Shown one piece after another: positions 28,257 to 38,288 of a stretch of DNA of 64,000 nt. Position 1 is the first letter of the stretch; every line of letters starts with the position of its first letter. The position numbers and the translations under genes are program-made. The notes under the pieces were generated by a model. The model had not been told where the DNA came from. It searched no databases and was given only the letters and a program-made list of their open reading frames with translations. This DNA is from Odoribacter splanchnicus DSM 20712 (lineage in GTDB: Bacteria; Bacteroidota; Bacteroidia; Bacteroidales; Marinifilaceae), in contig NC_015160.1 of the NCBI RefSeq assembly GCF_000190535.1, positions 4,092,001 to 4,156,000 on the forward strand. The letters are read 5' to 3'.

Positions 28257-29603
28257 ATGGGTAAGGTGTTAATCATCGATGATGAAAATCAGTTACGGGG
28301 ACTATTGGCCCGTATTATTGGATTGGAAGGTTATGAAGTCATTCAGGCCGACAGTTGTAAGGCTGGGTTGAAACAAGTGGAACAGCAAAATCCCGATGTG
28401 ATCATCTGTGATGTCCGCTTACCGGATGGAAGCGGTGTCGATCTTACAACAGAAATGAAGCGGCTCGGACCTTTGACCGAGATTATCCTGCTGACCGCCC
28501 ATGGGAATATCCCGGATGGAGTACAAGCGATAAAAAACGGTGCATTCGATTATATAACCAAAGGAGACGACAATAACAAAATTATTCCTTTGCTCAGCCG
28601 TGCTATGGAAAAAGTAGAGATGGCCAGGCGTTTGCAACAATTGGAGAAACAGGTCGGACAAAAGTATTCCTTTGAGTCGATTCTCGGGAAATCGAAGCCT
28701 ATCCGGATGGCTGTAGAGTTGGCCAGAAAAGTTTCTGTGACGGATGTACCTGTATTATTGACCGGTGAGACAGGAACCGGCAAAGAAGTCTTTGCTCAGG
28801 CCATACATCAGCATAGTAGCCGGGCGGGCAAGGCGTTTGTGGCGGTCAATTGTTCGGCTTTTAGCAAAGAACTGCTCGAGAGTGAGATCTTCGGCCATAA
28901 AGCGGGGGCCTTTACCGGGGCTTTGAAGGAAAAGAAAGGACTGTTCGAGGAAGCCGATCAGGGAACGATCTTTCTGGATGAGATCGGTGAAATGGCTTTC
29001 GATTTGCAGGCGAAACTACTACGGGTACTGGAAAGTGGCGAGTTCATAAAAGTGGGGGATACCCGTCCTATTAAAGTAAATGTCAGAATTATAGCCGCTA
29101 CGAACCGAGACCTTCAGAAAGAGATCGAGGCCGGGCATTTCCGTGAAGATTTGTATTACCGCTTGTCTGTTTTTCGGATTCAACTCCCTCCTCTGCGTGA
29201 ACGGATAGAAGATATCGAATTGTATGTCCGGGCTTTCGTGAAAATGTTCGGACCGGGTGTGGGGAAAAAGATAGAAGAGATTACACCTGAATATTTGGGA
29301 ACCTTGAAAAAACATGTCTGGAAAGGAAATGTCAGGGAATTACGTAATGTGATCGAACGAAGTATGATCATTGCCGACGGTGCGGTATTGACTGTAAGCG
29401 ATTTGCCCTTCGATATTCAGCAGTCGGTTTTGGAAAGTGAAGGCGGAAAAGGATACTCTGAATTCGACCTGGCCCAGGTGGAAAAAGCACATATACGGAA
29501 AGTATTGCAATATACCGGAGGAAACAAGACCGAGGCTGCCCGTTTGATGCACATCGGCCTGACAACCCTTTACCGTAAGATCGAGGAGTACGGAATAAGA
29601 TAG
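28257..29603 (+). CDS. Sigma-54-dependent response regulator (NtrC family)
   Basis: 448 residues: receiver domain (Asp52 phosphorylation site in VIICDVRLPDG), AAA+ domain with Walker A GETGTGKE and the sigma-54 contact GAFTGA, and a C-terminal Fis-type HTH (KVLQYTGGNKTEAARLMHIGLTTLYRKIEEYG). It should open sigma-54 promoters when phosphorylated. No histidine kinase is adjacent in the window; the DNA downstream is a rearranged scar, so a partner may have been lost or lie elsewhere. Confidence 0.93.
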   Translation: MGKVLIIDDENQLRGLLARIIGLEGYEVIQADSCKAGLKQVEQQNPDVIICDVRLPDGSGVDLTTEMKRLGPLTEIILLTAHGNIPDGVQAIKNGAFDYITKGDDNNKIIPLLSRAMEKVEMARRLQQLEKQVGQKYSFESILGKSKPIRMAVELARKVSVTDVPVLLTGETGTGKEVFAQAIHQHSSRAGKAFVAVNCSAFSKELLESEIFGHKAGAFTGALKEKKGLFEEADQGTIFLDEIGEMAFDLQAKLLRVLESGEFIKVGDTRPIKVNVRIIAATNRDLQKEIEAGHFREDLYYRLSVFRIQLPPLRERIEDIELYVRAFVKMFGPGVGKKIEEITPEYLGTLKKHVWKGNVRELRNVIERSMIIADGAVLTVSDLPFDIQQSVLESEGGKGYSEFDLAQVEKAHIRKVLQYTGGNKTEAARLMHIGLTTLYRKIEEYGIR

Positions 29604-29617
29604 AGGGAAGGTTTTAA

Positions 29618-30502
29618 CTAAAAAATAATACAGTTGATAAGATATTGAGTAAGATACACAATCTTACAATGAGAGAATTGCCCGGAGGAACATTGTTTCC
29701 TGAGACAATGAAGCAATACGATGACTACACCATTCGTGAGGCACTGCACAATGCAATCGCTCATCAGGATTATACATTACAGCAACGCATCAATTTTGTG
29801 GAGAATCCCGGATGGCTGTATTATGCCAACGGAGGTAGTTTCATTCCAGGCACTTTGCAAAAGGCATTGGAGACCAAAGGTCCGCAACGGCATTTCCGAA
29901 ATGAATGTCTTTGCCGTGCAATGGTAAACTTCAATATGATAGACACCGTAAGTCGTGGTATCAAGAAGATGTTCAACGAGCAAAGGCGTCGTCATTTCCC
30001 GATGCCTGACTATGAAATTGACATGTTGAACAAAGAGGTTGGCGTAACGATATATGGAAATACCATCAATGAAAAATATACTCAGTTGCTCAAGGATAAC
30101 GATACATTGACATTAGAAGATTGTATCCTTTTGGATGCGGTGCAGAAAGGACATCGCATTTCCGAGGAGAATGTACTCGCTTTATTGAACAGAGGACTAT
30201 TAGAGGGGGATACATCCGAGTATAGCATATCATTGGATCTTGCTAAAAAAACAAAGCAGTTGCCGGATTATACCCGCAACAGAGGTTTGGATAAAGCAAA
30301 ACTCCAACAAATGATTTTGCAGTATCTTCAAAATGCTGGTTCTGCTGGAGCCAAACGCGATGCTATATTTGATTATCTCAAAGATGTGCTTCCTAAAACC
30401 AAGACTATTGAACAACAGGAACGAATGGTCGGAAATATTCTTGTAGAAATGAAAGAAGTTGGTATAATCATTTTGAAAGGCCGAATATGGTATATGGAGT
30501 AG
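29618..30502 (+). pseudogene. AlbA/RecG-like ATP-binding regulator, 5'-truncated
   Basis: The coding similarity starts abruptly at about 29618 (NNTVDKILSKIHNLTMREL) and continues to a proper stop. It retains the HATPase_c_4-like block (YTIREALHNAIAHQDYTLQQRINFVENPGWL) and a C-terminal winged helix, but lacks the N-terminal AlbA_2/Schlafen-like DNA-binding domain of a full ~450-500-residue protein. The first usable ATG is 29669. It abuts the response-regulator gene, so the junction marks a deletion or insertion end. Confidence 0.75.
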
Positions 30503-30535
30503 TTGTTATACCTGTGTTTTTGACTAAACCAAGAG

Positions 30536-30578
30536 AATTACGACTATTTACGACTAAATAGAACCAATTACGACTAAA
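30536..30578 (+). repeat. Three TTACGACTA repeats
   Basis: TTACGACTA at 30538-30546, 30548-30556 and 30568-30576, i.e. spaced 10 and 20 bp, with a weaker TTGACTAAA copy at about 30520. They lie on one helical face just after the truncated regulator gene. Possible protein-binding array; about 180 bp of otherwise featureless DNA follows. Confidence 0.6.
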
Positions 30579-30753
30579 AGGAGTTAATCTCTTTGCCTGT
30601 TCAAGGATTTTGACTACTTTTGCATAAAGAGTTATTTGACAGTAAAACATAGCAAAACGCTGAAAATCGTACGGTTGCCAAGTCGTTACCATTACTTTTC
30701 AGATACTCCGTTAAATGTTTATTCTTCAAACGGTTGTGTTAAACCGTTAATAA

Positions 30754-31167
30754 AAAATACTTTTAAAACGTCCGGCAACACGTAATGCTACATATTCGGC
30801 TAATCTGACTTTCGATTATGCCCAATCTGATTTTGAAGCGGGTACTTTAGAAAGACAATTTTTCAGATTAAAAGCCGAAGATACGGTAAATCTCGGTTTA
30901 TGGGGATCCAATGAGGAAGAATGGGACGGTTACTATGCCATGTATTTCGGCGATTATAGTGAGACGAAAGCCCGGTATCTGATTACAAAATACGGAGGGA
31001 CTTCCCTGAATGAATGGATGATGACCAATCAGTTTTACGATATACTCTTGTCGAACGGATTTTATACGGATTTAGAAGCTTATAAGGCGGATCCGGCCAA
31101 CCGGCCTTTGATTGATGAGAACACCGGAGAATGGATCGAGATCCCGGATATTTCGGAATTACTTTAA
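30754..31167 (+). pseudogene. DUF4843-type lipoprotein, C-terminal remnant
   Basis: The frame opens at 30754 without a start or signal peptide and carries about 135 codons of clear coding sequence ending in YYAMYFGDYSETKARYLI ... LIDENTGEWIEIPDISELL, the C-terminal pattern of DUF4843-type lipoproteins that follow SusD in Bacteroidetes loci. The N-terminal half, and the SusC/SusD genes expected before it, are missing. The next gene begins 13 bp after the stop, as in an operon. Confidence 0.65.
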
Positions 31168-31179
31168 AATTTGAACAGT

Positions 31180-32805
31180 ATGAAAAGATTGATCTATTTT
31201 ATATTAGGATTACTCGTGGCTTCGTGCTACGATGATAAGGGAAATTATACTTATCAGGAGGTAAATACACTGGATGTCTCTTTGAATAAAGTATATTCGG
31301 TGCGTCTGGATAAAGATACGACGGTTACAATTATACCGCAATTGTCTCAGTCCTTACAAGAAAATGAGGATAATCTGGAATATACGTGGCTGCATTCGAC
31401 AACCAATCATAATTTTTACGGACATGGCAAGTTCGACACGGTTGGATTGGAACAGAATTTAAATTTTCATATCGATCCTGAGGCTAAAAATCTGGCCTAT
31501 GCCCATTATTTTCGTTTGAATGTATACGATAGAATAACGGATATAGAATATCCGGTCAATACGACCATCGAATTGATCAAACCTTATGTCGGTTCGTGGA
31601 TGATATTACACCGTAAAAACGGACAGACTGAATTAGGTTCTGTCGAATATATCGGGGGAGACATCGTCGTACAGGAAGATGCTTATTATGAAGAAACCGG
31701 AAAAAGATTTACCGGAAAACCGCAGGCTTTGATGTCGTATACGACTTCCTGCAAGTATTATGGTACAGGATCGGGCTGGAATATGTTTACCGTCATTACG
31801 GATGATCCGGTAGAATCGGGCGTGTATTGCCAGTGGAAACATTTTGAAAAGAAAGACAGCCTGACGCGGATGGTAGCTCCGTTAGCTCAGAATAGTTTTG
31901 ATTTTCAGCATATCACTTTAGCAGATGGTGATGGCACTGCCAGTGCTTTGTTGCTGTCCGGCGGCATGCTTTATCAGTCGCCCCGTGCCGGGAAAATTTA
32001 TGAGCCGGCTGCTGATCTGGAAGGAGAGGTAAATATCACGCTTGCTTCTAAAATCAGTAATAATGCGCTGTTGTACGATGAAGCAGGACATCGTTTCGCT
32101 TTCTATTATAATACGAGTGACGGGTTGGGTGTAAAGAAATACGATCCCTTGTATTTTAGTGAAAGCGAGGAAAATACGAATCTGATCAAGGCTATACCGA
32201 CCCGGGATGGAAATGTGTCGGCTGTAAATCCCAATAAACTGCCTGAAGACCAGAAAGTCTTGTATTTGGGAACCGGTTATCAGTATGCTTCTGCCTGGAC
32301 CAGTGTGTATGCCTATGCTTTGGCGAAAAACGATACCAGATGTTTCGTCTATGAGTTCAATCCGAGAGGATTTAATTATTCGGACAATGCTTCGTTTAAT
32401 GGCTATTATACCATAAATATCCCCCAAGGTTTGGACGAGAGTGCAGTGTTTGCCTCTACCCCTCCGTACAGTGGGCTTCTTTTTTATGCTTCCGGCAATA
32501 CGGTTTATCGTTTGGATTTCAAGCAGGCAGGAGGAAAGGCGACAGCTATTTATACCCATGCCGGAGGTAAGGCGGTGAAGATGAAATTCGCTAAGCGCTA
32601 TCTTTCCAGCAGTAATGCTTTCGATGCTTATGAATTTGATGTGCAATATAGTTTGGGTATCGGTTTCGATATGGGAAACGGTAAAGGAGATTTTGTCATT
32701 CTGAATTTATCGTCTACCGGAAGTGTCGGTGGGGATAGTGAGCATTATCCGGCCAAGCAAGTGTATACTGATTTTGGGGAAATTACTGATTTTGTATTTA
32801 TTTAA
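31180..32805 (+). CDS. PKD-like family lipoprotein
   Basis: 541 residues from ATG 31180, with lipobox LLVASC. An N-terminal PKD-like domain (TYQEVNTLDVSLNKVYSV ... TYTWLHS-like LEYTWLHSTTN) is followed by a beta-propeller-like C-terminal region. Such proteins sit after SusC/SusD/DUF4843 genes in Bacteroidetes and are exposed surface or periplasmic components. Here it survives downstream of a truncated DUF4843 gene and upstream of two TlpA genes. Confidence 0.8.
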   Translation: MKRLIYFILGLLVASCYDDKGNYTYQEVNTLDVSLNKVYSVRLDKDTTVTIIPQLSQSLQENEDNLEYTWLHSTTNHNFYGHGKFDTVGLEQNLNFHIDPEAKNLAYAHYFRLNVYDRITDIEYPVNTTIELIKPYVGSWMILHRKNGQTELGSVEYIGGDIVVQEDAYYEETGKRFTGKPQALMSYTTSCKYYGTGSGWNMFTVITDDPVESGVYCQWKHFEKKDSLTRMVAPLAQNSFDFQHITLADGDGTASALLLSGGMLYQSPRAGKIYEPAADLEGEVNITLASKISNNALLYDEAGHRFAFYYNTSDGLGVKKYDPLYFSESEENTNLIKAIPTRDGNVSAVNPNKLPEDQKVLYLGTGYQYASAWTSVYAYALAKNDTRCFVYEFNPRGFNYSDNASFNGYYTINIPQGLDESAVFASTPPYSGLLFYASGNTVYRLDFKQAGGKATAIYTHAGGKAVKMKFAKRYLSSSNAFDAYEFDVQYSLGIGFDMGNGKGDFVILNLSSTGSVGGDSEHYPAKQVYTDFGEITDFVFI

Positions 32806-32816
32806 AAATAGAGCGT

Positions 32817-33983
32817 ATGAAGGTATTTATTATACTAGCTGGTTTATTGATGTTAGGAGCTTGTACCGGCAAGCCGGAAGGCTTTGTACTGAAGGGTGAA
32901 TTGAAGGGAGCTCCGGATGATCATTGGGTATTTCTGACAAATACCGGACAAACTCATTATTACGATAGTACCCGGTTAAAAAACGGACGGTTTGAGTTCA
33001 AAGGGAAAGTTGACGGTCCGGAATTGCGTTGTATTACTTATTTTAAAGATCCCTCACAACGGGTTTTTGGGTGGGATAAAATTCTGAATATTCCGGTTTA
33101 TGTTGAGAATGCTGCTATTCAGGTCACTTTACCTTTTGCTGAAATGCCTTCGAAGCTGCAAAAAGAACTTCCTGCCGGTTTACAGGTGAAAGGGTCGGAA
33201 TCTCATGATCTGTATATGGCTTATAAGCGACGGGTGACTCCGTTTGTTTTGCAGAACGATAGTTTGTTCGATGCTTACCGGCATGTGTATTATTATAAAA
33301 AAGGAACGGAAGAAGACGTATTTCGCTGTGTCCGGGAAATGGATGCCGTACGCGACAGTATCTTTTATACCGGGGTCGGTTTTATTCGTCGGCATATTTC
33401 CTCTCCGGTAGCCGTATATGTGGCTAAAGGGTTGAATGTACGGGCACATGAAAGACGGGTTGCCCGGGAGGTTGCCGGACTTTTCCCGGAAGAGTTTCGG
33501 AAAACCCCGGAAGGACAGAAGCTGGAGAAGGCTGTCCTGGGCCAGCCTTTATACGTTGGAGATGTATTGCCTGATTTCGAGGTATTGACCACCGGTTTGA
33601 AAAAGGTGAAATTGTCCGGGATATTACGCAAAGGTCATTATACTTTGGTGGAATTATGGGCATCCTGGTGTGGCCCTTGCCGGGCAGATATCCCCCATTT
33701 GAAAGAGACCTATGAACGTTACCATGGAAAGGGATTCGATATGGTCAGTATTTCGATAGACGACGACACGGATGCCTGGCTGAAGGCGGTAAAGGAAGAA
33801 GGAATGGCTTGGACACAGGTTTGCGGGGCGAACGGGAAGAGTTATGACAAGGAATGTATGAAACTCTTCGGAACCAATGGTGTGCCTTCCTGTGTTTTGG
33901 TCGATGCCGAAGGCCGGGTAGTCAGCACCAATGCCCGTGGAGGATGGTTGAATGAAAAATTAGCGAAATTGTTTCAGGAATAA
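32817..33983 (+). CDS. TlpA-like thioredoxin lipoprotein
   Basis: 388 residues; lipobox LMLGAC, an N-terminal DUF4369-like beta domain, then a thioredoxin fold with active site WCGPC (Cys285, Cys288). It acts in the periplasm as a disulfide reductase or oxidoreductase. Eleven bp after the PKD-like gene and 8 bp before the next TlpA gene, so in one operon. Confidence 0.88.
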   Translation: MKVFIILAGLLMLGACTGKPEGFVLKGELKGAPDDHWVFLTNTGQTHYYDSTRLKNGRFEFKGKVDGPELRCITYFKDPSQRVFGWDKILNIPVYVENAAIQVTLPFAEMPSKLQKELPAGLQVKGSESHDLYMAYKRRVTPFVLQNDSLFDAYRHVYYYKKGTEEDVFRCVREMDAVRDSIFYTGVGFIRRHISSPVAVYVAKGLNVRAHERRVAREVAGLFPEEFRKTPEGQKLEKAVLGQPLYVGDVLPDFEVLTTGLKKVKLSGILRKGHYTLVELWASWCGPCRADIPHLKETYERYHGKGFDMVSISIDDDTDAWLKAVKEEGMAWTQVCGANGKSYDKECMKLFGTNGVPSCVLVDAEGRVVSTNARGGWLNEKLAKLFQE

Positions 33984-33991
33984 GGATAAAA

Positions 33992-35344
33992 TTGAAAATA
34001 ATGAAAAGTATTTTGATCGTTTGTCTCTGTATGTGGGGGCTGCTCGTGTATGGGGAAAAAAATAACACGGTGCATTTGTATGGTTCGTTGAAAGAATTTA
34101 AAGCGGCAGAAGTGAATATGGCTCCGGATGGAGCTGCCGGCGAGATTTCGGATGCCGGAGTGATAAAAATATCCGTGGACGCAGATGGAAATTTCGATTT
34201 GGTGTTGCCTTTGAGCAAACCTGCTTATTTCCGTATCGGACGAAATACCTTGTATCTGACTCCCGGAGATGAACTGAAAGTATATTTGGGTACTTCCCAG
34301 CCGCAAAGTACATTCGAGGGGAAAGGTATGGAAGCCAATACCTATCTGAAAGGACGCTTGTTTCCGAAAGCAGGGTCCTTTCTTTCGGCCGGAAGAAATC
34401 TGAGACCGACTTTTGAAGCGACTAAAAAAACGGTAGATAGTTTAGCTGCCCTGCGTATGAAAGAGTTGGAGGAGTTGAAAAATGTCAGTAAAGAATTTAA
34501 GCTGCTCGAAAAAGAACGGATTAAAGCTGATGTGGCGAATAGCTATATGTCTTTTGCCGGTTATTCGGACGCGATGTTGAGCGATTGTAAGTCGGAGGAA
34601 GAATTCAAACAGGTACTTGGGAAATTTTACACTTCTATACAAGGGGATATGAACCCGATTCTGCAGGAAATTGCCGGTTCGGACGATTATCTGGATGTGG
34701 CCGTTGTGAGAGATGTCCTGGTCAGTTGCTATAACTTGAAAGTTTTCGATTATCCGAAGTCCGCCCGCTTGGCAGAACTGGTCGAAGTACTGGAAAAAGG
34801 AGAAGAACTGGAAGGGGAACTGACGCCGGAAAAATACCGGGAATTGAAAAATTTTGCCGGTAAACTGAAATATAAAGATTTCAGCGAAGCTTATCTGGGG
34901 CGTTTGGAGCGCCGGGCGAAGTTGATGGAAGGACGTCCGGCTATCGATCTCGATCTTGTGACTTCCGAGGGTAAGAAAGGAAAACTGAGTGATTATAAAG
35001 GTAAACCGATGTATGTCGATTTTTGGGCGACCTGGTGTGGCCCTTGTATGGGAGAAATGCCCTATTTCAATGAATTGAGCAGTAAATACCCGAATGTACA
35101 GTTTATCGGAATCTCGGTGGATGAAAGTGAGAAAGCCTGGAAAAACTTTATCGGGCGGGGTAGTCATGGCGCTGTCAACGAACTGAACTGTCAGGACTCC
35201 CGCACTAAATCCGGTTGGGATATTACGGGCATTCCGCGTTTCTTGTTGATCGACGAACACTTCAATATCATTTCGGCCGATGCTCCCCGTCCTTCACAAA
35301 AAGAGATCATCGAGCCGATATTGAAAAAACTCAGTAAAAAATAA
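33992..35344 (+). CDS. TlpA-like thioredoxin family protein, exported
   Basis: 450 residues (447 if the second ATG at 34001 is used). A signal peptide (SILIVCLCMWGLLVYG) without lipobox, a long helical middle and a C-terminal thioredoxin domain with WCGPC (about Cys349, Cys352) and a conserved cis-Pro in TGIPRFLL. Last gene of the surviving operon. Confidence 0.88.
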   Translation: MKIMKSILIVCLCMWGLLVYGEKNNTVHLYGSLKEFKAAEVNMAPDGAAGEISDAGVIKISVDADGNFDLVLPLSKPAYFRIGRNTLYLTPGDELKVYLGTSQPQSTFEGKGMEANTYLKGRLFPKAGSFLSAGRNLRPTFEATKKTVDSLAALRMKELEELKNVSKEFKLLEKERIKADVANSYMSFAGYSDAMLSDCKSEEEFKQVLGKFYTSIQGDMNPILQEIAGSDDYLDVAVVRDVLVSCYNLKVFDYPKSARLAELVEVLEKGEELEGELTPEKYRELKNFAGKLKYKDFSEAYLGRLERRAKLMEGRPAIDLDLVTSEGKKGKLSDYKGKPMYVDFWATWCGPCMGEMPYFNELSSKYPNVQFIGISVDESEKAWKNFIGRGSHGAVNELNCQDSRTKSGWDITGIPRFLLIDEHFNIISADAPRPSQKEIIEPILKKLSKK

Positions 35345-35462
35345 TATTTACCGGCATCTTTCGAAACTAACGAATTCTTAGAAAATCGGGGGATTTGGGT
35401 TCGGATTGTAACTTTAAAAAATCTTTAAGTGATATTTTTATGGGATTTCCTGAAATATTTTC

Positions 35463-35470
35463 TAAGTTTG
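35463..35470 (+). promoter_or_regulatory. Putative -7 box for kbl
   Basis: TAAGTTTG, 30 bp before the ATG at 35500; no obvious -33 element. Confidence 0.4.
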
Positions 35471-35499
35471 AAGAAATTATATAAATAATCTTTACTGCT

Positions 35500-36690
35500 A
35501 TGTACGGAAAATTTCAAGATTTCTTAAAGGCTGAAATTCAGTCTATAAAAGATGCCGGTTTATATAAAACCGAGCGCCTGATCGCAACACCTCAGGATGC
35601 AGAAATCAAACTGACTACGGGCGAAACCGTATTGAACTTTTGTGCGAACAACTATTTGGGTCTTTCTTCCCATCCGCGAGTAATCGAAGGAGCCAAGAAA
35701 GCATTGGATGCCCGGGGATACGGCATGTCGTCTGTTCGTTTCATTTGCGGTACCCAGGATATTCACAAAGAGCTGGAAGCTAAAATCTCTAAATTCTTCG
35801 GGACCGAAGATACTATTTTATATGCTGCTTGTTTCGATGCCAACGGAGGTGTTTTCGAACCTTTGTTCGGTCAGGAAGACGCTATCATCTCCGATGAGTT
35901 GAATCATGCTTCTATCATCGACGGTGTTCGTTTATGTAAAGCGGTTCGTTACAGATACAAACATGCCAATATGGAAGATCTGGAAGAACAGCTCAAAATT
36001 TCTCAGGCTCAGCGTTTCCGGATTATCGTTACCGACGGAGTATTCTCTATGGACGGCGATATTGCCCGATTGAAAGAAATCTGTGATCTGGCAGAAAAAT
36101 ACAATGCCCTCGTAATGGTAGACGATAGCCATGCTGCCGGCTTTATCGGTAAAACAGGTCGTGGTTCTGCCGAATACAACGGCGTGATGGATCGTATCGA
36201 CATTTTCACCGGTACGCTGGGAAAAGCACTGGGAGGAGCTATGGGAGGCTATACGACAGGTAAAAAAGAAGTGATTGAAATGTTACGTCAGCGGTCCAGA
36301 CCTTACCTGTTCTCCAACTCTCTGTCTCCGGCTATTTGCGGGGCTTCTATCGCTGTATTCGATATGTTGACGGAAAGTACCGAATTGCGTGACCGTGTGA
36401 TGAGCAATGCCGAATATTTCCGGGGTAAACTGAAAGAGGCCGGATTCGATATCAAACCTTCTGAATCGGCTATCGCTGCACTGATGCTTTATGATGCCGT
36501 ATTGTCACAGCAGTTTGCTGCCGAGCTGCAGAAAGAACATATTTACGTTACCGGTTTCTATTATCCGGTCGTTCCGAAAGGACAGGCACGTATCCGTATC
36601 CAGTTGTCGGCTGCCCATACCCGTGAACAACTCGATCGTGCAATCGCAGCCTTTATCAAAATCGGTAAAAAATTGAATGTCATTCAATAA
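35500..36690 (+). CDS. kbl: Glycine C-acetyltransferase (2-amino-3-ketobutyrate CoA ligase)
   Basis: 396 residues, the usual family length. A PLP enzyme of the alpha-oxoamine synthase family that, with threonine dehydrogenase, turns threonine into glycine and acetyl-CoA. Motifs: CANNYLGLSSHP at 44-55, SVRFICGTQ, DDSHAAGF, and PLP lysine K242 in GTLGKALGG. The motif set and length fit Kbl better than other members (BioF, HemA), but no tdh is in view. Confidence 0.9.
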   Translation: MYGKFQDFLKAEIQSIKDAGLYKTERLIATPQDAEIKLTTGETVLNFCANNYLGLSSHPRVIEGAKKALDARGYGMSSVRFICGTQDIHKELEAKISKFFGTEDTILYAACFDANGGVFEPLFGQEDAIISDELNHASIIDGVRLCKAVRYRYKHANMEDLEEQLKISQAQRFRIIVTDGVFSMDGDIARLKEICDLAEKYNALVMVDDSHAAGFIGKTGRGSAEYNGVMDRIDIFTGTLGKALGGAMGGYTTGKKEVIEMLRQRSRPYLFSNSLSPAICGASIAVFDMLTESTELRDRVMSNAEYFRGKLKEAGFDIKPSESAIAALMLYDAVLSQQFAAELQKEHIYVTGFYYPVVPKGQARIRIQLSAAHTREQLDRAIAAFIKIGKKLNVIQ

Positions 36691-36730
36691 ATTTTGTCTT
36701 CACACCCTTTCAGGAGTGGTTAGATTTCGG

Positions 36731-36765
36731 AAAGAGGTGTCGTTTGTGATGCCTCTTTTCTATTT
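36731..36765 (+). terminator. Terminator after kbl
   Basis: AAAGAGG-centred arm (36731-36741) pairs with GCCTCTTT (to 36758), then TCTATTTAT. Confidence 0.55.
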
Positions 36766-36788
36766 ATAAATTTTCTGGTCTGAATAAA

Positions 36789-38198
36789 ATGAAAACTACT
36801 GCCCACTATTTAAAAATTTTTTGCTTTTTAGTACTTCCGATATTATCGTATGCTTGTCCGGCTCTGGCCGTCGGTTCCGGAAATGAAAACGAAGCTGTTG
36901 CCGGCGAAAATAAAGCGTTGAAAGAGAAAATGGTTCGTTTCTTTTTAAATTACCTGTCGGGTGATGAAACCTTATATCAAGACAATAAGCCGGTATCTTT
37001 GGCCGATATTGCCCGTCAGCGCCAGTTGGTTTGGGATGCGTGGGTAGAAGCGAACAATCGGTTTGACGAGCAAAAATTGATCGGACTCGGTAAATTGGAG
37101 CAGGAAAACTCCGGTAATTGGGATTTACCGGCAGAGCTCGAACCGCATGCTGTTATGCCCTATTATTGGGGATGTAAGGGAGAGCCCGGGCCTGAAGGGG
37201 GATACCCGCTTTACCTCTATATGCATGGTTCCGGTGATAAGGGCCAGGAGTGGGCAACCGGGATCTTACTTTGCCAAAAATTCGACGATGTTCCTTCGGC
37301 CTATTTTATACCCCAGATTCCCAATATGGGTAATTATTACCGCTGGTGGCAAAAATCAAAACAGTTTGCCTGGGAAAAGTTGTTACGCCTGGCTTTTGTT
37401 TCCGGAAATATCAACCCCGATAAAGTCTATTTTTTCGGTATATCCGAAGGGGGATACGGTAGCCAGCGTCTCGCCTCTTATTATGCCGATTATCTGGCCG
37501 GAGCAGGACCTATGGCCGGGGGAGAACCTTTGAAAAATGCACCTGTCGAAAACTGCCGGAATATTGCCTTTTCTTTTCTGACCGGAGCCGCAGATGCCGG
37601 TTTCTACCGGAATAAACTGACAACATATACTAAAAATGAATTTGAAAGATTAAAGAAATTGTATCCGGAAGATTATATCCATCGGATAGAACTGATTCCA
37701 GGGAGAGGACATGCTATCGATTATACGCTTACGACTCCCTGGTTGAAACAATATACCCGCAACCCTTATCCTAAAAATGTAAATTGGGAAAATTTCGAGA
37801 TGGACGGGATGTACCGGAAGGGATTTTATAATCTGGCCGTTAAAGAACGTTCGAATGATGACTATTCTTCCCGAACTTATTATGAATTGGCGATAAAAGA
37901 AAACGAAATCTCATTGAAAGTCGATCTGGTTACTTATAAAACGGTCGAGACCGACCCTAATTGGGGAATAGAGCTGAAATTCGAAAAAGATTATCGGCCG
38001 GCAACCAAGGGAAAGGTCGTGATTTATTTATGTCCGGAACTAGTCGATCTGAATAAGAAAATCACTCTGATTGTCAATGGTAAAAAAGCATTTCAGGGAA
38101 AAGTAAAGCTTGGACTCGAACATATGGTAAATAGTTGTGCCACTTTTTATGATCCGGCAAGAATATATCCGGCAGCCATTGAGGTGAATATAAAGTAG
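36789..38198 (+). CDS. Secreted alpha/beta-hydrolase-like protein
   Basis: 469 residues with a signal peptide ending near residue 28 (LSYACPALAVG). The hydrolase part has PLYLYMHGSG (oxyanion region), nucleophile elbow GISEGGYG (Ser219) and a late GRGHAIDY (His308), followed by a C-terminal beta domain. It resembles secreted esterase/peptidase-like hydrolases; the substrate is unknown. Confidence 0.75.
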   Translation: MKTTAHYLKIFCFLVLPILSYACPALAVGSGNENEAVAGENKALKEKMVRFFLNYLSGDETLYQDNKPVSLADIARQRQLVWDAWVEANNRFDEQKLIGLGKLEQENSGNWDLPAELEPHAVMPYYWGCKGEPGPEGGYPLYLYMHGSGDKGQEWATGILLCQKFDDVPSAYFIPQIPNMGNYYRWWQKSKQFAWEKLLRLAFVSGNINPDKVYFFGISEGGYGSQRLASYYADYLAGAGPMAGGEPLKNAPVENCRNIAFSFLTGAADAGFYRNKLTTYTKNEFERLKKLYPEDYIHRIELIPGRGHAIDYTLTTPWLKQYTRNPYPKNVNWENFEMDGMYRKGFYNLAVKERSNDDYSSRTYYELAIKENEISLKVDLVTYKTVETDPNWGIELKFEKDYRPATKGKVVIYLCPELVDLNKKITLIVNGKKAFQGKVKLGLEHMVNSCATFYDPARIYPAAIEVNIK

Positions 38199-38288
38199 TA
38201 TTGTTAAACGAAATAACGTCTGATAGGCGATAAAAGAAGGGGCTGTCCAAAAAGTGAAGTGCACCCTAAAAGTTGGCCAGGTTAAACA

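Noticed and set aside
31918..32646. 242-codon antisense frame in the PKD-like lipoprotein gene
   Set aside because: Antisense shadow of a coding region, no recognisable protein features.
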